A stretch of 64,000 nucleotides of DNA from Monarcha castaneiventris obscurior. Lineage: Eukaryota > Chordata > Aves > Passeriformes > Monarchidae. The stretch covers positions 7,284,001 to 7,348,000 of the forward strand of contig JAMPIT010000890.1 in NCBI GenBank assembly GCA_026261815.1, given 5' to 3'. Positions 1-11,646 of the stretch are shown here, in pieces. Every line of letters begins with the position of its first letter. Position 1 is the first letter of the stretch. A program made the translations under genes and the position numbers. The notes beneath the pieces are model-generated. The model saw nothing but the letters and a program-made list of their open reading frames with translations, did not search any database and was not told the DNA's origin.

Positions 1-3000
1 CATCTATTTAGTGAAAATTTATAAAAAATGTAGTCTTTTTCTGCTTTGAGCCATGTAGGGTCAGCAGGCAGCACAGGGCTCTATTTTTTCCTGGCATGAT
101 AAGCTAAGGAATCAATATCAGCTAGCTTCTAGGACACGATCTGTAAAAGATTCTGTTTCACTTAAAGCATTCTTACCTGTCTCTGATGAAGCCAAATATG
201 GTAAATGTGCCAGCTCTAGGGACAGCAAATTAATGAAAAGGGTGGTCTTAGTTTCTCTTCTGAGAACTTGGTAATGCAGGAGTGTGTATTGAGGAGGGGC
301 ATTGGCTGTGTCCTCCACATTGACCTATTTAATGTCCCAGTCAGCTCAATTTGTTCCATGAAATCTGAGCTGTGCAGGCTATTTGGCTGAAGGCAGAGAA
401 GTTCTGGCAGTGGGGAAGATGCAGGAAAATAGGGTGAAGACTGGCACCGTGCAGTGTGATGGAGGCTGTGCTGCTCTGCCACTGGTGTGACTGGGAAGTC
501 CTGTTCTCAGGATGATATTGTGGAGTGGCAGCTGCACACTCAGCTGTAGCTCCACTGTTGGCTGCAGGGTAACTTCCTGGAGCTTGGCCAGATGAAGGAA
601 TGGAAATATCCCGTGTGAAGCAGGGGTTGGAAGGGGAAGCAGAAAGTGAGGGGTATCATCCTGCTCTTCAGAGGGTTGTCGGCCTTGACTCGAAAGTCTA
701 GATTCACATTTAGCATATATTATAAAGCAAATGTACTCAGTTTGTAAGTTATCCTGTGATGGAGAAAACAGGTACTGTCCTTGCTGGGGAAAAAAAAAGA
801 AGATAAAGAGAATAACAAAGAGGCTGTGTTTGTATTTTCATGCCTCAGGACGTTCTAATGCCATTAAAGTATCAGTTCAAAGACAACTTCTGCAGTGAAC
901 TGAGTTCCATTTTTTGTCCCCTCTGCAACACCTTTACTTTTTCAGAAAGATCTTTGAAAAAGGTGGCAGCCCTGGTACTTTAGAAGCCAGCTGCTGTGAC
1001 TGCCCCCAAACTGAAGTTATTGCAGTGGGGAGAGACCTTGGATTTAAGAGACTGAAGAGATGTATCAGAGAGTGAAGTCTAAAGTGAAGAGCCAAGTGTC
1101 TCACTGGCAGAAAAGGAGCAAAGGTTATCAGTCATTTTGTAGCAAGGAAAGAAAGGATCAGGAAAAGTTACAAAGGAGGAAGGAACAGGTCTACAAGGAG
1201 ATACCATGAGTGGAAAGCAAGGAATACAAGAGATGGTCATCTCAAAATCTAGTGCAGATGAAAAGAGGGCTTGAATTCAGATGAATAGAACTGAGAATTT
1301 TGTGTCAGAATTTTAGCTTTGTAGCATTTGAGTCCAACTCTTAATTATCCTGTTCACTGATAATGAGGAAGCTGCCTGTGCAATGTTGGGGGGGTTAGCG
1401 TTGCTTTTTTTCCTTTTCCCTGTTTTTTTCCGGTGGAATAAAATGCATTATTGGGTCATTATCTTCAACAATGTAAAGATTATACAAATTATACCAGCCT
1501 AACAAAGCTAAGCTTGAATTGCACCACCTCAGCTGTGAGACACCAGCTATAGGACTGCAGATGGTCATCGGTAGTTCTCTTATAACCACAGTTTTATAGC
1601 CACTGAAAAACTAATTATATCCTTGTGTTTCCCATTCCTCGTATTTTTTGTAAGTTCTTTGTCTACATCTCTGTGTGATGGCGTTTCCTTCTATTTGAGA
1701 GTCTGTGTAGTGACCTCCACCAGGACCAGCAGATAAACAGAACAACTAATGGAATGTTATATTCTGAGCAGCAGGTAAAACTTTGCATGTGAATGGAGTT
1801 GAGCTGAATATATAGGATCAAAAGCAATGAAGGAACTCTGGGGTGCCATGGGAAAACAAGCTAAGACTAGGATAGAAGTGAAATGTACTCAGAAGAACAG
1901 AAATAAGGAAAATTCAGCTGTTTGTAATGTCTACCATAGTCACTGTGCTAGAATAGGAGGCTTAAGCTGCCAAAAACAATTATGTCTTTCGCAGGTTGGG
2001 TGCGATTTGGGCACTTCAAAAAATAATAATTTTCTTTACTTCTGCTTGTATGCATATTCTGACAGAAAAGCAAATACTGTCTCTGTAAGTGATGCTAAAA
2101 AAGCCGGTGTAAACAGAATAACCTGAACATCTCTTCCTAAGAATATTGGACACTGAATCACTTCTCAAGCTTTCCACTCTTGATACAGAGTGGTGCTTGT
2201 AAATAGCAAGTCCATTTTTTTCTGCAGTATTTCTGAAGCAAATAGCTAGAAGAACCTGAAAGCTTAAGGCAATCTACTTGAGAAATTCTGTGGATCTCAT
2301 GAAAAACTCAGCTATTTTCCCCTAGAAGACAAGATTTCTGATAGTATCTTTACTTTAAAAATTATGTTTGCTCAGGTAATTCTGTTTTATTTTCTGCTTT
2401 TGTATTTCATTTTAATGCAATTTGGAAATAGATGTGTGACAACTTTCTGTAAATGAGTCGGATTTGGAGGAATGAGACTCTTGGTTGCTGTGAATGGAAT
2501 TACACACCATAAATGCTCAAGACACAAAAATGTCACACCTTCTGTGATTGTGAAATAGGCAGCAATCTGAACCAGTTTATTCATATACCTCTGACTTTGT
2601 GAATTCAGCGATGTTCTGAGTTGTTGGCCTGTTGAACCAGTTTGAGTTTCAATACCAGAAAATCAGGAAGCAAGTGGATTGAATGATTGGTTATAAAAAA
2701 ACCCAAAAAACCTGAGAAAGACATAGTCTTATTTGGGTTCTGCAAAACCTGTTTAAGGAACAGAGCAAAATCAAGATTTTTACCTTTTTTTCTTTGTTAA
2801 ACCATTAGTAAACAAAAATGGGCTGAGCTTTTTGCACAACTTGCACTTAATGACTGTAGGTGATATTTGCTTCCTAAACCTTCCTATTAGAGAGAGGACA
2901 GGAAGTTTATGAAAAGAACAGAAATCTGAACCAAATAACAATAGTATGGTGTAGAGGCATATGTTGCTACCCCCAAAGTCTCACAATTAAATGCTTTTGC

Positions 3001-5510
3001 CACTAGCTTTTGGATGCACCTTTAGAGGGTCTTTTAGAGTCTCTTTTCACGTCTGTGTTAATAAAACACCTGCTTCTTTAGCATGTTTGATAACTTCCAT
3101 TCAGTTTGAAATTTTGAAAATTGATAGGGAGCTGCCATATAGCTCACGAAGCGTTATTGGTTAAAACAGGTTGTCTGAATTTCTTTTCGATTAAACAGGT
3201 GGGTTTTACTCTGTCTACACAAAGTATCTTTTAGTTATTAAGAAACAAGGAACAACTGGATGAAAAGCAGAGGAAACCAATTTTCTTGTCCACTGAAAAA
3301 ATATGTGCTGGCTTCTTGGGAGTCTGATGTTGAAGTATTACAAAACAGAGTGGATTTAGATTAGTTTTTAGAATATGAAATAAGAAAAACTGTACTGGGT
3401 CTGTGCGAGGGTTTCTGCAGCCCTTCAGCTGTCTGTCTCCAGCAGTGGCCACAAGCAGCTGCTTTCAGAAAAGCTGCCATGCAAAGAAATGTGATTTTTT
3501 TTTTGATGCTCTCCCAGTCCATCACTTTGCAGCTCAAGGGATCTCCTGAACGGCTTTATACCTGTTTATTTATTAACCTCCAAAGGGTCTCTGCTGCTCC
3601 CTGGTGCAATCCAACTAGACCATGTTTGTAGTTTTATAGCTGCATCTTCTACTGCAGCCATTCATTGCATCTTTTACCCTGCCTAGTTTGAAAGTACTTT
3701 TGTTTCAAAGCTGTCTTTTTTTGTTTGCACTTGGATATCAGAGGGAGTCCCTGGTCTTTGGCCAACAGACAGGATTCATCTCTCTTCTGCATATGTTGAG
3801 AAATGAAGCATCTTCCTAGGCAACACTGGCTTATCTAAAAGCAGCATTTGCAAACAAATCCTTTTTTGATAGTAGGTAAGCATTATGAGGTGAAACAGCA
3901 TTAAAAAAATTGTAAAAATTTTAGCAAAATAATTTTATCAACAATAGTGTACCAACAGGTTGATTATGAGACAATAAAGATGGTTTATTTGGTAGAGTGA
4001 ATTTATGTTACAGTATAAACTATTAATGTTTCAATGTTAATCTATTAATGTAGATTCACCTTCATCTCTTCCACTTCTTATTTCCTGAGGCAAAATGAGA
4101 ATTTATTACTCTTTTGTCTGAAAAGCACTATAAGAAGTATCAGGGTGTCTCTTCAGACTTGTATAACATAATTCTCATGCTTTTATGAATATATCATAGT
4201 TTCAGTTGTGATTTCCCCTCTTTGAACAGTTTTATGTGACAGCTGCTTTATGGTCATGATTATAAGTCATCCTTTTTGCTTTGATTGCAGCAGCGATCTG
4301 AGGACCATAGCAACGTGTTTTGTTTACGAAATATGTCAGTGGGAAATAAAGGTCTAGTCACCATTTCCTTAATGGTGAGAAATTATATTTTTAAAAGGAA
4401 GAAAAAAGGACAGCTCTTTTTTCACTGCTTTTTCCTGAAGATTGTATAATTCTGGTAATAATGAGAAAAATCTTACTTCAGTCTTTGTGCAACAGTTGCT
4501 TTCTGCATATGCATCATACCAAAAACCTGAATGTAATGGTTACTTTCTTTGTACAATATAATACTTTTTATTATCATTTGCAGGTTCTTGGAAAACTCCA
4601 ACTTTTATATGATAATGAAAATACTTTGCTACAAATTTTATTATTTTCACCAGTTGTAGTCAAAATGTTATTGCTAAAATGCTTGACTAAGTCCCAGCAT
4701 CCAAATGGTTCACTGTAGAATTTGTAACAGTCTCACAGCTCTCATTAAGTCAAACTCCATCATTGGTGAAGTTTCTGAATTAATTAAAAACTTGTTTGAA
4801 AGGAGATTGATATGCTCCTCTCTTCTGGATTGCTTTGGTATTGTAAAAGTGAAAGAAAATTTTGGTGTCTGGTCAAAACTATTCTGCTTAGACAAAGAAG
4901 TACAAAGCTGCTGAAAATTACTTTTGGGCCTTGGTTAGATGTACAGTAGTATTCGGAATACCTGATAATATTAAAGTGGGTTGGTTTTGTCTTACTGAAT
5001 TGAATATGATGTGCTTCATACTTAATTTTCAGTGTCTCAGTTGAGGTGACTGGGTAAGAATGGAGGGTATGAGTGATGAACCTGAATTCACAGTAAAATG
5101 TTATCTACTTTAATAGCGTTCCAGTGTCAATTACTGGCAAAAACCATGCTGTGGCTTCCCCTGAGAGAAGGTTCACAAAGGGTAAAAGTGCCTTTTGGTC
5201 CTTGCTTAAGCAGTTAATTGCCCAGAAAGAAGTCTTTGCAGTCCGAGTGCCTGGTGTAGTGACTGAAGCTTTTTCCTCAGCTGTACCACTAAATCCTGCT
5301 CTGAGTATGTCTCCCTAGTCTTTTATTGAAGCTCTCTGTTTCCCTATAATTCTCCATGCCTCACTTTCTCACATAATCTCTACAGACCCTTCTGGCTCCA
5401 AAGTGTTACCTGGGCAGAAGGCACTACGCAGCTCTCTGCTGGTTGCCTATGGGCTGACTTTCGGGTCGAAGCTCATGCTGAAGCCCCTTGCCACCTGAGG
5501 CCCTTCTTAC
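1..5510. other. Non-coding AT-rich unique DNA
   Basis: No gene, RNA gene or recognisable transposon is visible. The stretch holds short poly-A and poly-T runs (for example near 790 and 3489) and scattered short frames of chance length. Two plus-strand frames in different registers overlap at 4461-4914, and an acceptor-like AG precedes 4584, but no matching donor was found. Read as intergenic or intronic. Confidence 0.6.
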
Positions 5511-5571
5511 CTGTCCAGACAGTGACTTTCGTGAAATTCACTCTGTTGCTTGGACCAGTTACTGTTGACCA
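5511..5571 (-). other. Candidate exon, minus strand (61 nt)
   Basis: On the minus strand a pyrimidine-rich tract ending in TTTTACAG abuts this segment, and the other end reads GGACAG followed by GTAAGAAG, a close match to the donor consensus. Two of the three frames stay open: one begins WSTVTGPSNRV, the other VNSNWSKQQSEF. I do not recognise either peptide. At 61 nt an internal coding exon would shift phase, which is permitted. It could equally be an exon of a long non-coding RNA or a pseudo-exon, which are common in vertebrate introns. The nearby 5.8-6.3 kb block looks conserved, so a transcript here is plausible. What is seen is the splice-site pair and the open frame; exon status is inference. 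Confidence 0.3.
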
Positions 5572-5789
5572 CTGTAAAACAATAATTAGAAAGATAGGCA
5601 GCGTGATCACTTCCAGTATGTGCATTTGAATGTGAACATTTAATGGGCTGCGCATGAGGGCAGGACAAAAGCAACTCCAAGAGTTGTCCTGTTCTGGCCA
5701 TGCTAAACCCAAACTAATGGTTCTGTCCAAAACACCTGCCAAAATGTACAAATCATTTATTGAGTAATTGACGTAATGTCACGGGGGGA
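5572..5789. other. Short unique spacer
   Basis: Unique sequence between the candidate minus-strand exon and the possible conserved element. No feature is seen. Confidence 0.5.
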
Positions 5790-6340
5790 ACAACTCAGAG
5801 TGGCAGCTGTGGGTTGTTTTCAATATTGCTGGGTATATTTACAATGATGCAGGGATTATATGTTGTTGATACAGTGAATAAAACTGCAGCCTTATTTAGC
5901 ACAGAGATTAGTCCAGGGATTTGTTCATTTCCATGGTGGCAGCAATTATTTGATTTATGTGATTATTTTTCTCTATTCATTTGACCAACAAATGATCAAA
6001 ATCTGCCTGCCTCATGCAATTGCTGCTGGGACAACTCGAAAATGGCCCTTTCATTACATTTTTACTGTATGCTCCTAATGCCACCATCATGAATCTTATT
6101 TCTCAGGACAGCAATCTGTAAAATTACAATAAATACTTTGCTGTGTGAGGTTTAATTAATGCCAGAAGCCTTCAATAAACAACAGTTGCAATTTGGACTG
6201 TGCTGATTTAATGATTCTTGCGCTCTGTCTAATGCACGTTCTGTTAAATCTCTGCGTCAAGTGACTGGCACTGACGTGCATCACATCCCACCAATGTCCC
6301 CCTGTGCACAGAGGCAATGGAAACCTCAAACCAACAGAAA
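5790..6340. promoter_or_regulatory. Possible conserved non-coding element
   Basis: This block has no simple repeats or transposon signature. It is dense in TAAT/ATTA cores, CAATTA and TTTAATTAATG-type motifs, with a Fox-like TAAACAA site. The texture is that of deeply conserved developmental enhancers, but conservation cannot be seen from one sequence. The call is inference from motif density only. Confidence 0.3.
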
Positions 6341-9300
6341 TATTTGAAGTATTTGACAGGCAATGCACTTTAATATCTTCACTTAAAGGCCTAAAGGACG
6401 TTAGTGTTTTACATGGTAGGTAGGGAAGAAAAACTTAACAAAAACTTAATGAATGCCTTTGATAACTTCAAAAGTTAATAAAACAGCTTGCCCAAATAAA
6501 ACTTTATATCAAATCTTTTGCAGAATCATCTGTTAGGAATGCTACAGGATTTTCACGATGCTGTTAAGTTGTATTTGTTTAACCAGAGAATTTTTCCTTT
6601 GATGAATTGTGATAGTCACCAAAAAAAACCCACGAAAGAAATTATGAAAAGATAACTCCAACCTTTCCAAAACAGATGTTTTGAACAGACTGAAATTCTG
6701 TTTGTGTACCCATGCAGAACCTGGCAGCATTTAAAGTCATGTACACCATAAAAGTGATAAATGTGGTTGTTCTGAAAAGGGATAAAGGAAGAAAAAAAAC
6801 CCAAAGTTATAAACGGTGCTTCCTTTCTTAACTAAATTTGGTAGGCTCGTGTCCATTGACATGTTAGCGCTGTGTGTGTGAGTCAGCACAACTCTGCCAG
6901 CTGAATCATGAGCATACCAACTAGAGGTGATGTTGTGGCAGTATATTTCAGTGAAAGTAGAAGGGCAGGAATAATCTGTCTAATCCATTTTGTCCTACTC
7001 CATGTTCTTAGCTCATGCTAGACTATGAAAAAGGTACTGTACTACTCCTGTGTGACAAATACTTGAAATAATTATGTTTATATCCTTGTTTAAGGGGTAG
7101 GATTTTCTAGGTTGCAGTTATTTCAGATAAACCTGAACATGAGTTTGCAAGCAATTTAATTAGAGACTTTGTCTCATCTCCATTTTCAGCTAGTAAACAT
7201 GAGAAAAGCACAACTTGAATGGATTTAAACTTGCTTATTCTTGAAGATGAAGTATTTTAAAGCTGATGGGTCAAAAAATTGGTGTGTGTAGAAACATTAA
7301 CTTGTCTCATATCTTAAGAGGGGCTGTTTAATACCGTTCACTGAAGTAAATGAGCACTAATTGAAGAGAATTCCACTGTCATATCTGTGATATCTGTTTA
7401 GATGAAAATGCTGTGTAAAAGTACTGTGAATCAGTGGTGTGCAAGTTGGATCTTTGAACCAGAAAGTGTGGCTCTTTGCAGCAATCCTGCAATTCAGTGT
7501 TGTACTTAATACTCCTCTGTTGTGGACTCTGAGAAGGTAACTGAGCCCAGAAATTCCTAGCTAAAGCGATGTGTTGAATTTAGTGGTGTGAGGAAGTCTG
7601 CTTTTCCAGGACATGAGATTTGGACTACTTATTTATACAGCACTCCATAACTCTTCATGTGGTTTCACATGACCTTGAAAAATAAATCACTTATTGACTA
7701 TTTTTATTCAAATATTTGTGGGATGATCAAGTCAACAGTGCTAATGAGGGGTTTTTTGTGTTTTGCTGCTGTAAGGCTTGGTGTCCCAGTATCCCCATTT
7801 CTGAGTTATCAAACTGGGAAAATACTCTTCATTTTGTCTGTTGGGTGTTTTATATTTTGGGACAGGATTTTATCTGTCTAGGTGATCTTAGCAGTCGGTG
7901 TAGCAATGATAATCCAAGGATATATGGATTGAGAGAGATAGACTTCTTTATTAGATGAGCTACTATAAGACTTCATAATATCTTCTTGGACATCTGGGTG
8001 CAACCATAACACAAATTAGAACTAACAACAATGCTTATTAAAAGTTCAGGACTATTTGTAGAGATAATTTCTACATGAACTCCCGTGCTTGATGTGTCAG
8101 CCTTTTGAAGGGTTGTGACTGCACAGCTGCTTGTTTTTCCTTTCCTTCCAATAACTTTCTCAGGTCTTGGTTTTTGTTTTTGTTGTTGGGGTGTCAAGAT
8201 TGGCATCACTTGTTATGGCCATATTATTCACAGAGTGTGACCATATAAATGTTTTATTGCATTGCATTATTCAAAGCACACATGGCCATGTCTGGGCCAT
8301 ATGTGTGTCTGTGATTTTTTTTTTTTAAAGATGTGATCACTAGACAAAGTTCCTCTATATTTTCAGTGATGTGTTTACATAAACTTATATCTAAAAGTAG
8401 CCATGGGAGACATAATCAGTGAGGAAATGTCAACTCGCTACTCATATTTACAGAATTATAGAAATAAACAGAATAGAGGTATTGCTTTAAAATATATATT
8501 GTAATAGCAATTTAGCATTCTGTTGTTGCAACAGATAAAACAGTAAATAATTAATCAAAATACATCTCTTGTCAAAAATTTCTCTGGATCCAAGAAGCGC
8601 AATAGGGTTTTGTTTTGGTTTTTTTTCACATGGAATAAACAGATACCTCCCACTGTTTAATGCTATGTTTTGAAGCATCTTCCCAGGATGCTTTTGAAAA
8701 ATAACTTAAAAACTCAGATATATTTGCAAAATCCTTGTTCTGAAATTCTGAGATGGTCTTACATACCCGTAAACATTTAGTTTTAATTTTGCAGCACATA
8801 CGTGAGTGGTAATGACAATGTTTACAGTACAACATGGTCCAGTCAAATAAATGAGTCAGAAGATACCGTTTTTAAGACTTTTCCTGTCTCTGACATTTGT
8901 CAGCTCAGTGAATTAGGGGATTCACTTTTTGTGTGTTTTCTCTTTTTGATTATATAGACTGGGCTCTCAAAAGTTTGGAGTCATCTTTTGTTGGTAAGGT
9001 CATACAGCACTCAGCAAAGGGGAAGAGTTTTTCAATGCAGAACTTGGGGATAAAAGTTTTAGACAATACTTGGGATTATAATGATTTCAAAACTTAAAAC
9101 AGTAATAACCCCCTCTGGTTAGGATCTAGTAAACCTTTGCAGAACTGTAAGGTTAGCTGGCATGTCTACAGCAGGGCTTGTAACTCTGTCAGAGATTTTA
9201 AATCTTGCTGAATATTGTTGATCTTCAAAGAGCTGTTATGAAGCGATTGCATTTTTAGAAACTGTCTTTTTTTCATTAAATGTTTCCAGACTTGGCAGTA

Positions 9301-11345
9301 ACTGATTATGGAACTAATTGCAAACTGCTTGGAGACAGGCTTGTCCTAGCCTTTCTTGATTCATACCTAGATATCATGTTTTGATAGAAATCAAAGCAGA
9401 AGGTGTGCTGTCTTTCATTCCAGATGCCATATTTACCATATGCATAGAAATTTGCCTTGTGTTTTACAAAGTCTCATTATGTAACAACTGAAAAACTATT
9501 GCGGTTTGTCTAAGAGTTGTATATGAAGTCTATGAAATGTTCGCTGAAATTCTGTGTTGTTTTGGTGTTTGTTGTTTATAGTGATTTGACAGAATTATAA
9601 CCCTAAGCAAAACCTGCATTTGTGCTTACTTGGGTGCATTCCCACCAAGTTTTCTCATGTTTTTGTCCTGATGAGTGGAATATTTCCTTTGGGGATGGTC
9701 ACACCTGTTTGTCACTGCGATTCCAGAGTAATGCCTCTAAATTTGTTGTGGCTATTTAGCACCTCAGTTCTTAGTACATTTATGTGTGGATAGCTGAACC
9801 AAGCTGTAGCTGTTTTCTCATGCTGTGCTCAAGAGACAGCTGGGCTTTTTGCTGGGCTTCACAAAGTGTTTTCAAGTGTGATGTGACTCAGCTGCACTGC
9901 AGCTGATCACTAGAACTATGCTCTATACGATATGTTTTCTTCCCGAACTGAGACTCAAACCAACAGGGACTCAATTTCTATGGAAATAGCTGTCATAAAC
10001 TCAATTCTGTAGCTCATTGTAGTCTGTAAATTAGGTAGAATAGATGGTGGAGAGCAGGTTTTTTTCCACTTGTTATCCCTTTGCTCTCTGCCTAACTGCT
10101 GCTGTTGATTAAGTTTAATCCCAAAGCAAATCAGAATTAAAAGATTTTGCATTTTTATAAGTCTTCTGAAGAACAGCTTTTTCACCCCAGTTCTGTGGTG
10201 AACATAATTTGTTATTCACAGTGGGGTAAATGCCTGAAGCAAAGGAAACAATCGCTTGTGAGTTGTAAATGTGACTCCAAGGTTGGTCACAATTGGAGGC
10301 TGTTCTGGATATAGGCTGAGACAAAATGTGAAAACATTTGTCTTTATAAGGTTTTAGAACAGACTACAGGAGAGAGGTAAAAAACTAACTTATGAGATTT
10401 TAATTTTTTTTAATCTAAGTAACAGTAAAGGTGAAACAGCCATTAATTTTCAAGCATTATCTTTTCGGAATTTGCAATTAAACAAAGCACCACAAGTGGT
10501 CACCATGCTGTCATTGGTAGGGGATGGGATAAGAAAAGAGTCAGAAAAAATAACTTAGACCTGTTCACAGTCAAAGCTGTGAGAATTGTTCTGATACTCT
10601 TCTGTTCAGAAAAGGAATGTTTTAGAAAGCCACTGTCATGTTTCAAGACGTATTAACCTATACTGATTCCCTAAATCTAAGTAACTGACTCTAATTTTTT
10701 CCTACTACTTGTCTTTCAGTAGTGAAGATTAAGTCGTTTTCTTACTTTTTAATCTTATGTTTCACTTTTCTGTTTTATCTGTAATACTTGCATCAGTATC
10801 AGCTGATGTCTGTCGTCTTCTTGTTCAACACCATTTGGTGACTTATTAGAAACATAGTAATAAAATAGTAAGTATTCAAACCATGACACTCTTGTACCAG
10901 AGATAGTTTGAGATAGAAACTATGTGTTAACTTATTCCCATGTGAAGAAATAAACAGAAACGTGATCTTTATTGGTCGTGATCTAATGCTTTTCCCTAAG
11001 GTTGTTGAAATACCACAGTCAGTAATCTCAATAATTTAAGCAACTGCAAGGACTGAGAAAATGTCCATCCATTTTCTCTGTCTCTCCCCTCAACACACGC
11101 CCTCTGATACACACACACATGTACTTCAGAGAGAGGGGTGCAGTGAATGTTCCGGGCAATATTGCTGTTAAAACAGCCAGCAGCTTTTCCTGCCTTTTCG
11201 CTAATTAGGATGAACCCAGGGAATAAAAGTTTTTCATGCTCTTATCCGTGTCACCTGCAAATGTACTTGCATGCTGTTTATTTTAGTAAGAGGGAATAAC
11301 AACACACAGAATAGTAGGAAAAGATGTTCATTTATGCTCTCTCTT
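6341..11345. other. Non-coding AT-rich unique DNA
   Basis: No gene or transposon is recognised. A short segment at 8958-8992 lies between an acceptor-like tract (ending ATATAG) and GTAAGG but is too short to call. A small ACAC run sits near 11110. Read as intergenic or intronic. Confidence 0.6.
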
Positions 11346-11408
11346 AAAAAGTCACCTAGAAGTACTAAAAAGTCACCTAGAAGTACTAAAAAGTCACCTA
11401 GAAGTACT
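11346..11408 (+). repeat. Exact 3 x 21-bp tandem repeat
   Basis: Three identical 21-bp copies follow one another without any mismatch, each reading AAAAAGTCACC then TAGAAGTACT. Perfect identity suggests a recent slippage or duplication event, and the copy number may vary between individuals. The array ends 160 bp before the candidate exon at 11569. Confidence 0.95.
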
Positions 11409-11568
11409 TTGGCTGATCCTAAAAATATTTTTTAAATAAATTGTGTGGTCCCTTCTTGGTCTTCAGAGAGACAACGGTTTGAATTTCGAATTTATCTGGG
11501 TGTTTGGAGCTGCAAAGCCCAGCAAGGAAAAACATGACTCACATATGCAATGTTATTTTGTTTTACAG

Positions 11569-11646
11569 GAAAAGGCTCAGTGCTTTCAGAGGGCTGTTGC
11601 TTCCCAAGCAGACAAATCCACGCAGACAGAACTCGTAGGCCATGAT
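11569..11646 (+). other. Candidate coding exon with KSTQT (LC8-type) motif
   Basis: The segment is preceded by TATTTTGTTTTACAG, a strong acceptor, and followed by GTAAGTAG, a near-consensus donor. It is 78 nt, exactly 26 codons, and open in the zero phase. The peptide starts EKAQCFQRAVASQ and contains ADKSTQTEL, so residues 16-20 read KSTQT. That matches the K-x-T-Q-T form known to bind dynein light chain LC8 (DYNLL). Such motifs usually sit in disordered linkers next to coiled coils, and the charged, Gln-rich start fits this. I did not recognise the parent protein and found no flanking exon with certainty, so in a large-intron gene the neighbours may lie outside the window. Alternatives are a minor alternative exon or a chance pseudo-exon. 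This is the best coding candidate in the window. Confidence 0.45.

Noticed and set aside
4461..4914. Two overlapping plus-strand frames that look like one frameshifted coding exon
   Set aside because: No family recognised, no donor, and lengths are within chance.
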